Below the pieces are notes generated by a model. It saw only the letters and a list, made by a program, of their open reading frames with translations, made no database searches and was not told the DNA's origin. The translations under genes and the position numbers were made by a program. A DNA stretch of 5,005 nt from Bacteroidota bacterium (GTDB taxonomy: Bacteria; Bacteroidota; Bacteroidia; UKL13-3), in assembly GCA_947462865.1 (NCBI GenBank), contig CANHRW010000155.1:1-5005 (forward strand), given 5' to 3'. Each line of letters starts with the position of its first letter. The first letter of the stretch is position 1. This document shows, one piece after another, positions 1-5,005 of this stretch.

Positions 1-284
1 ACATATGATTTCAAAAACTCTCTGACAATAGGAGAGATGTCTTCCCATTGCGAATAAGCTGTTTTGGTAATTGAAACAAAATTATTCATAATAAAAACAC
101 CCTGTACAAAGCTAAATTCAAATAGGTTTGCAGCCAGTGGAGATACATGTGCTTTGTCTCTGCTTGGAAAATCCAAGGCATTGTTTGGAAGGATCATTCT
201 GTTAAAAACAAACTTCATGGTTTCTGGATTTGGAGTTTGTTCTACGTATACGTCTAAAAAAGTTGTTTGTTCCATGTTGTTCAT
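1..284 (-). CDS. NifU/Nfu-family Fe-S carrier, N-terminal part (partial)
   Basis: The reverse strand encodes 94 codons of a protein running off the left edge. Residues about 11-94 resemble the Nfu N-terminal domain (Nfu_N): TPNPETMKF at 17-25, SPLAANLF at 48-55 and VQGVF at 60-64 are the usual conserved blocks. Members of this family accept or carry iron-sulfur clusters in the cytoplasm and pass them to client enzymes. The cluster-binding C-terminal NifU domain with its CxxC pair would lie outside the window, so it cannot be checked. Two ATG starts are possible, at 284 and 275. The first directly follows the rlmN stop (TAAATG), which suggests translational coupling; the second gives a protein starting MEQTTFLDVY. 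No Shine-Dalgarno sequence is seen. The family call is from recognised motifs, not a search. Confidence 0.85.
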   Translation of the reverse strand, partial: MNNMEQTTFLDVYVEQTPNPETMKFVFNRMILPNNALDFPSRDKAHVSPLAANLFEFSFVQGVFIMNNFVSITKTAYSQWEDISPIVREFLKSY

Positions 285-1349
285 TTATTTAATTAACGCA
301 TTTTCATGTTTTTTGTTTGCCAGCTGACCACAAGCGGCATCAATGTCTTTTCCTCGGCTTCTTCTCACAGTGGCTTGAACACCATTTTTTAGCAAGAATT
401 GAGCAAAGGCATCTATTTTATTGGCATTGGCTTTTTCAAACAAGCCATCCCCAGTTGGGTTGTATTCAATTATGTTCACTTTAGCCGGTACTTTTTTGCA
501 AATAGCCAACAATTCTTTGGCATCAGCTATTGAATCGTTGAAATCTTTGAAAGCAATGTATTCAAAAGTAATTCGGTTTCGGGTGTTTTGATGAAAATAG
601 TGTAAAGCATCTATAAGGGAAGCCAAAGAATTACTTTCGTTAATTGGCATGATGCTATTTCTTTTGTCATCATTGGCCGCATGTAAAGACAAAGCCAATC
701 TGAACTTCACTTTGTCATCGGCTAATTTTTCAATCATTTTGGCAATGCCTGCTGTTGAAACCGTGATGCGCTCGCTGCTCATCCCCAAACCTTCAGGTGA
801 GGTAATTTTTTGAATTGCCGCCAATACATTTTTATAATTCAATAGGGGTTCTCCCATACCCATGAATACAATATTTGTCAAGGGTTGCTTGTAATGGGTA
901 TTGGCCCAGTTTCTGATATGCACCACTTGGTCATAAATTTCATCTGGGTTCAAGTTTCTGATGCGGTCCAGTTTTCCTGTTGCACAAAACTTACAAGATA
1001 AACTACAGCCTACTTGAGAAGACACACAGGCTGTCATGCGGTCTGTTGCGGGAATCAAAACACCTTCAACAATATGGGTATCGTGCAACTGAAAACCTGA
1101 TTTAATGGTTTTGTCATTGCTGATTTGCTTGTCAACCACTTTTACATGGTTAATGACATAATTTGCCTTGAGCCATTCTCTGGTTTGCAAAGAAAGATTG
1201 CTCATTTCATCAAAATCTGTTGCAGATTTTTTCCAAAGCCATTCATAAACCTGATTGGCCCTGAAGCTTTTTTCACCCATTGCCTCCATGGCTGTTTTGA
1301 GCCCGTCTTTGCTCAATGCGCGGATATCTGTTTTGATAGGCAAATTCAT
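285..1349 (-). CDS. rlmN: RlmN, radical-SAM 23S rRNA A2503 / tRNA A37 C2-methyltransferase
   Basis: RlmN methylates C2 of adenosine 2503 in 23S rRNA, and of A37 in some tRNAs, using a [4Fe-4S] cluster, SAM and a methyl-cysteine intermediate. From the ATG at 1349 the protein has 354 residues, normal for the family. The radical-SAM cluster motif CxxxCxxC is at C115, C119 and C122, inside the conserved block CVSSQVGCSLSCKFC that starts at C108. GMGEP at 164-168 is the SAM-binding motif, followed by SLHA at 221-224. The second catalytic cysteine is C340 in AACGQL, after RRSRGKDID. All key residues are present. An in-frame TTG at 1358 would add three residues, but it lies over a likely -7 promoter box, so I prefer the ATG. 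The stop codon abuts the start of the NifU-type gene, so the two are probably one operon. Confidence 0.97.
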   Translation of the reverse strand: MNLPIKTDIRALSKDGLKTAMEAMGEKSFRANQVYEWLWKKSATDFDEMSNLSLQTREWLKANYVINHVKVVDKQISNDKTIKSGFQLHDTHIVEGVLIPATDRMTACVSSQVGCSLSCKFCATGKLDRIRNLNPDEIYDQVVHIRNWANTHYKQPLTNIVFMGMGEPLLNYKNVLAAIQKITSPEGLGMSSERITVSTAGIAKMIEKLADDKVKFRLALSLHAANDDKRNSIMPINESNSLASLIDALHYFHQNTRNRITFEYIAFKDFNDSIADAKELLAICKKVPAKVNIIEYNPTGDGLFEKANANKIDAFAQFLLKNGVQATVRRSRGKDIDAACGQLANKKHENALIK

Positions 1350-1355
1350 TGGGTA

Positions 1356-1363
1356 CAAAGATA
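1356..1363 (-). promoter_or_regulatory. Putative -7 promoter box of rlmN (TATCTTTG)
   Basis: TATCTTTG on the reverse strand matches the Bacteroidota -7 consensus TAnnTTTG exactly. It ends six bases before the rlmN ATG at 1349, so transcription would begin at or within a few bases of the start codon, giving an almost leaderless mRNA. I see no clear -33 TTTG at 19-21 bp upstream. The box overlaps the alternative TTG start at 1358 and argues against that start. Confidence 0.55.
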
Positions 1364-1377
1364 AGCAATTCTAGAGG

Positions 1378-1409
1378 TTTGTTGGTTTCTTTGTGAAGTT
1401 TTAACTTGC
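1378..1409 (+). promoter_or_regulatory. Possible promoter of the DUF3109 gene
   Basis: TTTG at 1378-1381 and TAACTTGC at 1402-1409 are separated by 20 bp, the usual Bacteroidota -33/-7 spacing. The -7 box is imperfect (TAnnTTGC rather than TAnnTTTG). It ends four bases before the ATG at 1414, so the transcript would be nearly leaderless, mirroring the divergent rlmN side. Confidence 0.35.
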
Positions 1410-1413
1410 AAGC

Positions 1414-1992
1414 ATGATCATTCTTGGTGAACAACTCATATCTGAAGATATTTTTGAAAAAGAATTCATCTGTAATCTCAACAAATGCAAGGGAGCTTGC
1501 TGCATAGAGGGCGATGCTGGAGCTCCTGTCTTAGACTCAGAAGTTGAAATTCTAAAGCAAGAATGGCCAAAAATTAAACCCTATTTAACTCCTCAATCAA
1601 TTGCTGCAATTGAAAAAAATGGATTTGTAGAAAAAGATGAAGACGACGAATGGGTGACTACTTGCTTACCCACTGGTGAATGTAATTTCTCAAATAGAGA
1701 TGCCAACGGCCATTTGCAATGTGGCATTGAACAATCTTGGAAAGACGGCAAATCCAATTTTCAAAAACCCATTTCTTGCCACTTGTATCCAATCAGAGCT
1801 ATAAAAATTGGCGACTACGAAGGACTCAATTACCAACAATGGAGCATTTGTAGCGATGCTTGCGAATTGGGCAAAAAGGAAGGTGTGCCTGTATACCGAT
1901 TTCTACAAACTGCCCTCGAACGCAAATATGGCAAAGCGTGGTACCAAGAATTAGAAGAAATTGCGAAGGCCTATTTGGGAGCGAAGGAGTAA
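1414..1992 (+). CDS. DUF3109 family Cys-rich protein
   Basis: This 192-residue protein resembles the DUF3109 family, which is common in Bacteroidota and has no firmly established function. It carries ten cysteines: C20, C25, C29 and C30 form the N-terminal cluster CNLNKCKGACC, followed by C84, C90, C103, C122 (in KPISCHLYPIR), C146 and C150. The spacing recalls YkgJ-type putative zinc- or iron-cluster-binding proteins, so metal or Fe-S binding is a reasonable inference, not a demonstrated role. There is no signal peptide or membrane segment, so it should be cytoplasmic. The C-terminus (about 160-190) is predicted helical. The ATG at 1414 gives the usual family N-terminus. The gene is divergent from rlmN across 64 bp and appears monocistronic, with a terminator-like hairpin just after its stop. 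Confidence 0.88.
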   Translation: MIILGEQLISEDIFEKEFICNLNKCKGACCIEGDAGAPVLDSEVEILKQEWPKIKPYLTPQSIAAIEKNGFVEKDEDDEWVTTCLPTGECNFSNRDANGHLQCGIEQSWKDGKSNFQKPISCHLYPIRAIKIGDYEGLNYQQWSICSDACELGKKEGVPVYRFLQTALERKYGKAWYQELEEIAKAYLGAKE

Positions 1993-1996
1993 TTGT

Positions 1997-2026
1997 GTGT
2001 CAATAAAGACTTGATACTATTTTTTT
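1997..2026 (+). terminator. Weak intrinsic terminator after the DUF3109 gene
   Basis: GTGTCAA (1997-2003) can pair with TTGATAC (2011-2017) as a 7-bp stem with one G-U pair and a 7-base loop. The stem is followed by TA and then seven T residues (2020-2026). It begins four bases after the stop codon. The stem is A/U-rich, so termination may be partial. Confidence 0.5.
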
Positions 2027-2053
2027 GTCTAGAAAAATTAAAATCAAACAAAC

Positions 2054-2084
2054 TTGTACTCACTAATTGATTTAGTAAGTACAA
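2054..2084. repeat. Strong 31-bp hairpin
   Basis: TTGTACT (2054-2060) pairs with AGTACAA (2078-2084), and inside it ACTAA (2062-2066) pairs with TTAGT (2072-2076). Together they make a 13-position stem with one C/A mismatch and a 5-base loop. No T-run follows on the plus strand. On the minus strand the sequence after it is T-rich (TTTGTTTG), so it could act there as a terminator, or be the end of the adjoining repeat element. Confidence 0.6.
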
Positions 2085-2150
2085 TACATTTAGGCTTCTA
2101 TTGCAACTCAGCCGCCCAATTGTAAATTAATTTGCAAGCGACCATTCACT

Positions 2151-2208
2151 CAAGACCAATTCCAATTTCATCCTTTGATAAATTATTGTTCAAAAGTTCC
2201 AACCATTG
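2151..2208 (+). repeat. Interspersed repeat, copy A (upstream of Fic module)
   Basis: This stretch aligns without gaps to 3323-3380 in the same orientation, with 45 of 58 positions identical; the best block is ATAAATTATTGTTC (2178-2191). Similarity probably extends left to GGCTTC at 2093-2098 (matching 3290-3295), but with about 25 extra bases in this copy. It has no coding signature. With the hairpin at 2054-2084 and the terminator it accounts for most of the gene-free stretch 1993-2341. The remainder (2209-2341) holds only weak promoter-like sequence. Confidence 0.7.
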
Positions 2209-2341
2209 TTTCAAGCAATGTGTTTTAACTATGAAATTTGAGCATGTTTTTTGGTATATCTTGCTTTAGAAATCAGTAAAATACAACCAGAAATTAAGGA
2301 ATAAATTGTATATTCGTTATACTATATCAAAACCTGAAAAT

Positions 2342-2563
2342 ATGTTTAACACAATAGAAATCAACAGGGAAAAACTAACGATTATGGGAGTTAAATTTTC
2401 GGATTTGGAAATTTTAGAAAGCACGGCAAATGCATTGGGGAGTAATATGTTTGAAGGCTTTGAACCAACCCCAAAAGGAATTGAAATTATTAGGGATTAT
2501 GTGATAGGAAGCATTTCTTTAAATGAATTGGTCACATTTGCTAAAGAAAAAGCGTATGTCTGA
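2342..2563 (+). CDS. VbhA-like antitoxin of a class I Fic toxin-antitoxin module
   Basis: This is a small 73-residue protein from the ATG at 2342. It carries the Fic inhibitory motif (S/T)xxxE(G/N) as SNMFEG at residues 34-39, within ALGSNMFEGFEPTP, which closely resembles the VbhA antitoxin. In this family the motif glutamate (here E38) reaches into the Fic active site and blocks productive ATP binding. The C-terminal half is helical (GIEIIRDYVIG). The frame stays open back to a TTG at 2306, and an internal ATG at 2384 would give 59 residues; 2342 is my choice, without a Shine-Dalgarno sequence to decide. The 3' end overlaps fic by 8 bp (2556-2563), implying coupled translation. A poor -7-like TATCTTGC at 2257-2264 is the only promoter candidate. 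The protein looks intact although its toxin partner is broken. Confidence 0.8.
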   Translation: MFNTIEINREKLTIMGVKFSDLEILESTANALGSNMFEGFEPTPKGIEIIRDYVIGSISLNELVTFAKEKAYV

Positions 2564-3164
2564 TTCTTATAAATACATAGATCCATACTTTACCTATACC
2601 GACCCTAATACAGGACAATTAAGAAATTTACAAGACATATCAGATCCAGCCGTATTGTTATTTGTAGAGAGCAGTATAGTAACCAAGCAGCTCTAAGAAC
2701 TTTATTTAAATCCTATAAAGATAAAAGGAATTGAAAGCCTTTTTGAAATTCACAAACGGTTGTTTCAAGATATTTACTTTTGGGCAGGGGAAAAACGAAC
2801 AGTTGAAATTAGTAAAAATGGCAAACAATTTTTTCCAACAACCCATTTTGAAAATGCATTTATATACATTGATAACCTAATTAATTCGTTCAAGGCATTG
2901 CCCAAAAATAATAAAAAACTTTTAGCAGAGAAGTTAGCAGATATTTTAGATAATGTTAATTATTTACATCCATTTAGAGAAGGAAATGGTCGAACACAAA
3001 GAGAGTTTTTAAGACTACTCGCATTAGAAAAGGAACTCAATTTGAATCTCAATACACCTGATAATAAAAGTGTTTATGAGAGATATATGAAAGGGACAAT
3101 TGAGAGTGATTTGCAAACACTAACAGAACTAATTTCAGAATTAATTCATATAAATGCTGAATAG
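2556..3164 (+). pseudogene. fic: Fic-domain AMP-transferase toxin, interrupted by an in-frame TAA
   Basis: Fic proteins transfer AMP from ATP to target hydroxyls; class I Fic toxins are known to modify DNA gyrase and topoisomerase IV. The frame from the ATG at 2556 would give 202 residues, normal for this class, but codon 47 (2694-2696) is TAA. Family-like sequence continues in the same frame on both sides: an N-terminal YTDPNTGQLRNL resembling VbhT before the stop, then ELYLNPIK, LFQDIYFWAG (69-78), the flap region EISKNG (84-89) and the catalytic motif HPFREGNGRTQR at 138-149 with its histidine. A single base change such as CAA, GAA or AAA to TAA explains the break. No in-frame ATG lies between the stop and the catalytic motif; only a TTG at 2760 could restart. 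A sequencing error or stop readthrough is possible. G+C is 31 of 120 bases in 2821-2880 plus 2941-3000, against 47 of 120 in two rlmN stretches, hinting at transfer. Confidence 0.88.
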
Positions 3165-3322
3165 ATTATATGTAAGATAGCCTAATGTATCAATCAGATG
3201 TGGTTTCTTTTTTTAAAAACGGTATAATTTTTTAAAAGCTATTAAAGATTTTTTGTCAACTCTCAGTACATTGAATTAATAAACAACAAGGCTTCGATTC
3301 CGCTCAATGTTCCTATAACTCG

Positions 3323-3380
3323 CAAGACTAAATAGAATCTCATTCTTTAATAAATTATTGTTCGTAAGCAACGACCATTG
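3323..3380 (+). repeat. Interspersed repeat, copy B (downstream of Fic module)
   Basis: This is the direct repeat partner of 2151-2208, with 45 of 58 identical positions and no gaps. A left extension carries AAGGCTTCG at 3288-3296 and CCGCTCA at 3300-3306, also partly shared with the fragments at 3682 and 3801. It starts 158 bp after the fic stop codon, so copies A and B bracket the toxin-antitoxin module. Confidence 0.7.
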
Positions 3381-3592
3381 ACAAGCGGCGCACAAAATGT
3401 CAGAGTGCTTGTTGTGGGCAAGCCTAGAGTAAGTGAATCCGACAGCAAGAAAAAAATTACCCATAGAAACCTGAATTGAATTGCTGCGTTATTCGCGTGA
3501 AAAACAAGGACGAATATGAACTGACGAAGCTGACTCTCGTACCAAAATATATACAGCTTGTCAGTATTTACATTTTAAGCAGATTGGCGCGG

Positions 3593-3631
3593 GTCTTGAT
3601 TTTTGGGTAACTTTGTATCAAGACAAAGGTA
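3593..3631. repeat. Overlapping alternative hairpins with -7-like arms
   Basis: GTCTTGAT (3593-3600) is a perfect inverted match to ATCAAGAC (3617-3624). A second pair, TAACTTTGT (3608-3616) with ACAAAGGTA (3623-3631), matches at eight of nine positions. The two stems share bases 3623-3624, and the loop of the second is part of the first stem, so they exclude each other. TAACTTTG (plus strand, 3608-3615) and TACCTTTG (minus strand, 3631-3624) both fit the TAnnTTTG -7 consensus. No gene lies close on either side to be controlled. Confidence 0.55.
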
Positions 3632-3681
3632 CGGACAAATGAACACCCACTATTGTCTATACAGGGATGAATTAACTTAAA

Positions 3682-3702
3682 TACAATTAGGCTTCGGCTG
3701 CC
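3682..3702 (+). repeat. Short repeat fragment, copy C
   Basis: TACAATTAGGCTTCGGCTG recalls the left part of copy A, with TTAGGCTTC at 2090-2098 there and 3687-3695 here. It is too short and diverged to be certain of common origin. Confidence 0.35.
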
Positions 3703-3715
3703 CCTATTATATGAC

Positions 3716-3751
3716 ACTCCTAACGGAGTTATATGGCCTTTTTTGTTTTTT
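3716..3751 (+). terminator. Hairpin with T-tracts, terminator-like
   Basis: ACTCC (3716-3720) pairs with GGAGT (3725-3729) around the loop TAAC, and ATAT on each side could extend the stem across a small bulge. Two six-T runs (3739-3744 and 3746-3751) follow, but the first begins nine bases after the stem, farther than in a typical terminator. The nearest plus-strand gene, fic, ends about 550 bp upstream, so its role is doubtful. Confidence 0.35.
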
Positions 3752-3761
3752 AGTGATATTC

Positions 3762-3776
3762 AACTCCTAAAGAGTT
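3762..3776. repeat. Second small hairpin related to 3716-3729
   Basis: AACTC (3762-3766) pairs with GAGTT (3772-3776) around CTAAA. The core ACTCCTAA is identical to that of the hairpin 47 bp upstream, so the two look like diverged tandem copies. Confidence 0.4.
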
Positions 3777-3800
3777 TATTTAGAAAAGAATTATTTAAAA

Positions 3801-3831
3801 TACAATAACATTTCGGCTCCGCTCAGCAGCC
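3801..3831 (+). repeat. Short repeat fragment, copy D
   Basis: TACAATAACATTTCGGCTC followed by CGCTCAGCAGCC combines elements of copies A (TACAATACATTT, CTCAGCCGCC) and B (CCGCTCA). It suggests a degraded copy of the same element; similarity is patchy. Confidence 0.35.
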
Positions 3832-3896
3832 ATTTTGTTCAAATTTTGTATAGTTAAAACAAATTTTCTGCAGGCTAAATTTAAAGTATTCTTAGA

Positions 3897-3909
3897 GGCA
3901 TGCAATGCC
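3897..3909 (-). terminator. Small hairpin immediately after the sigma-54 regulator stop
   Basis: On the minus strand GGCAT-TGC-ATGCC forms a 5-bp perfect stem directly following the TAG stop at 3912-3910. No T-run follows closely, so it may protect or end the transcript only weakly. Confidence 0.25.
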
Positions 3910-5005
3910 CTATTCTAAATCGTACTGTTTAATTTTACGGTACAAAGTACGCTCGGAGATGCCCAATTCTTGAGCAGCTTTTTTGCGTTTGCCATTGTGT
4001 TTGTCTAAAGATTTTTTAATCAATTCAATTTCTTTTTGTTCTAAAGACAATGACTCTGGTTCCATATTGGCTTCAGTAATGTCTATATAATCTCCGGGTT
4101 GAACCAAATTGGTGCTTGGATTGATTTGAACAACCGTTGGCGTAACAGGAGTTGCATGGTGAACGGTATTGAGCTCTGTAGTATTGAAAATTGGATTGGT
4201 ATTTACAGGAACATTGTTAAAATGTTCTCTGTTCTGCATCATGTCATAAACAACACCTTTTAAATCAGATAAGTCTTTTCTAAGGTCGAGTAAAAACTTA
4301 TACATGATGTCTCTTTCGCTCAGTTGCATTTCGTTATTGAAACTGCCTAAAACCATAGGTAGACCTGTTTTTTCGGGAGGTAAAACCCGTTTCAATTCAG
4401 CCCCATTTACAATTTTATCTTCATCTAAAACAGACAATTGTTCGGCAATATTTTTCAATTGTCTGATATTACCAGGCCACCTAAAATTCACCATCATTTG
4501 AAGTGCATCTGGTTCTAGTATAACTGGTTTTGAATGGTATTTTTCAGCAAAATCTGCCGAAAATTTTCTGAACAACAAATTGATATCTTCTTTGCGTTCT
4601 CTCAAAGGTGGAACTTTTATTGGAACGGTTGACAGCCGGTAATACAGATCTTCTCTGAATTTACCTGTCATAGACAAATCGAGTAAATCTTTATTGGTTG
4701 CAGCCACCACCCTTACATCGGTTTTCTGGGCCTTGCTGGATCCTACTTTAATGAATTCTCCACTTTCTAAAACGCGTAGTAAACGGGCTTGTGTTTCCAA
4801 AGGCAATTCTCCCACTTCATCTAAAAAAATGGTGCCACCATTTACAGTTTCAAAATAACCTTTTCGGGTTTCGTGCGCGCCAGTAAACGATCCTTTTTCA
4901 TGTCCAAACAATTCTGAATCAATGGTGCCTTCTGGAATTGCACCGCAGTTTACTGCAATGAATGGTCCGTGTTTGCGATGACTCAATGAATGGATAATTT
5001 TTGAA
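3910..5005 (-). CDS. Sigma-54-dependent Fis-family transcriptional activator, C-terminal part (partial)
   Basis: This protein remodels RNA polymerase-sigma-54 complexes by ATP hydrolysis and binds DNA through a C-terminal helix-turn-helix. The frame is open to the right edge (365 codons visible), so the apparent TTG start at 4986 is not real; Walker A should lie just outside. Visible AAA+ elements are the sigma-54 contact loop GSFTGA (4893-4876), a serine variant of GAFTGA, then Walker B GGTIFLDEVGE, RLLRVLE, sensor VRVVAATN, FREDLYYRLSTVPI, PPLRERKEDI and the sensor II region RWPGNIRQLKN. A linker of about 110 residues follows: first a likely helical part (MYKFLLDLRKDLSDLKG), then an Asn/Thr/Pro-rich, probably disordered stretch. 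The Fis-type HTH (KKAAQELGISERTLYRKIK) ends the protein. Whether an N-terminal sensory or receiver domain exists cannot be seen, so the signal and targets are unknown. Confidence 0.95.
   Translation of the reverse strand, partial: SKIIHSLSHRKHGPFIAVNCGAIPEGTIDSELFGHEKGSFTGAHETRKGYFETVNGGTIFLDEVGELPLETQARLLRVLESGEFIKVGSSKAQKTDVRVVAATNKDLLDLSMTGKFREDLYYRLSTVPIKVPPLRERKEDINLLFRKFSADFAEKYHSKPVILEPDALQMMVNFRWPGNIRQLKNIAEQLSVLDEDKIVNGAELKRVLPPEKTGLPMVLGSFNNEMQLSERDIMYKFLLDLRKDLSDLKGVVYDMMQNREHFNNVPVNTNPIFNTTELNTVHHATPVTPTVVQINPSTNLVQPGDYIDITEANMEPESLSLEQKEIELIKKSLDKHNGKRKKAAQELGISERTLYRKIKQYDLE

Larger units (their letters stand above)
3165..3909. other. Gene-free intergenic region of 745 bp with repeats and hairpins
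   Basis: I find no convincing coding sequence, tRNA or other RNA gene here. The stretch contains repeat copy B (3323-3380), two shorter fragments related to the repeat's left part (3682-3702 and 3801-3831), a dual-hairpin locus (3593-3631), two related small hairpins (3716-3776) and a 6-bp inverted repeat TATTCG/CGAATA (3490-3516). The patchwork looks like accumulated non-coding repeats between the Fic module and the sigma-54 regulator. Confidence 0.6.

Noticed and set aside
64..327. 87-residue open frame on the plus strand
   Set aside because: It is antisense to the NifU-type gene and the rlmN 3' end, both of which have clear family motifs.
1125..1364. 79-residue open frame on the plus strand
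   Set aside because: It is a shadow of the rlmN 5' part and has no family features of its own.
2306..2341. Antitoxin start at TTG 2306
   Set aside because: It would add 12 residues without family resemblance from a rare start codon, and would overlap the palindrome; ATG 2342 is simpler.
2760..3164. Separate 134-residue Fic protein starting at TTG 2760
   Set aside because: Family-like sequence continues upstream in the same frame across the TAA, so this is the 3' part of a broken gene rather than an independent one; a restart here cannot be fully excluded.
2080..3390. CRISPR array or insertion sequence explaining the repeats
   Set aside because: The copies are diverged, irregularly spaced and unaccompanied by cas, transposase or integrase genes or by clear terminal inverted repeats.
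3276..3464. 62-residue open frame on the minus strand
   Set aside because: It overlaps non-coding repeat copy B, has no recognisable domain, and part of its sequence is simply the repeat read in reverse.
4304..4501. 65-residue open frame on the plus strand
   Set aside because: It lies antisense inside the sigma-54 regulator and has no features of its own.
3910..4986. Sigma-54 regulator starting at TTG 4986
   Set aside because: The frame stays open to the window edge with typical AAA+ sequence (IIHSLSHRK), so the real start is outside.

Overview
The window looks like a piece of a chromosome from a member of the Bacteroidota. The evidence is low G+C content, a DUF3109 protein, a NifU-family protein and a Fis-type sigma-54 activator of the kinds typical of that phylum. 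Genes also lack Shine-Dalgarno sequences, and sequences resembling the Bacteroidota housekeeping promoter (-33 TTTG, -7 TAnnTTTG) lie directly in front of coding starts. The genus cannot be told from this stretch.

Layout, left to right. Positions 1-284 (minus) hold the N-terminal 94 codons of a NifU/Nfu-type iron-sulfur carrier, cut by the window edge. It starts directly at the stop codon of rlmN (minus, 285-1349), a radical-SAM 23S rRNA/tRNA adenosine methyltransferase. A 64-bp divergent promoter region separates rlmN from a Cys-rich DUF3109 protein (plus, 1414-1992), which is followed by a weak intrinsic terminator. So the left third is a compact group of iron-sulfur or Cys-rich proteins.

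The middle (about 2050-3400) is accessory DNA. It carries a class I Fic toxin-antitoxin module: an intact VbhA-like antitoxin (2342-2563) overlapping by 8 bp a fic AMP-transferase gene (2556-3164). The fic gene is interrupted by one in-frame TAA at 2694-2696, although its catalytic HPFREGNGRTQR motif is intact. The module is more A+T-rich than rlmN and is flanked by two direct, diverged copies of a non-coding repeat (2151-2208 and 3323-3380, 45 of 58 positions identical without gaps).

Positions 3165-3909 contain no convincing gene, only repeat fragments and several hairpins. One locus there (3593-3631) has overlapping, mutually exclusive hairpins whose arms are -7-like sequences on both strands.

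The right end (3910-5005, minus) is the C-terminal part of a sigma-54-dependent activator (AAA+ domain, linker, Fis-type HTH). Its N-terminus, including Walker A, lies beyond the window.

I see no wholly new system. The most notable points are the broken Fic toxin beside a preserved antitoxin, the repeats bracketing this module, and the dual-hairpin locus.
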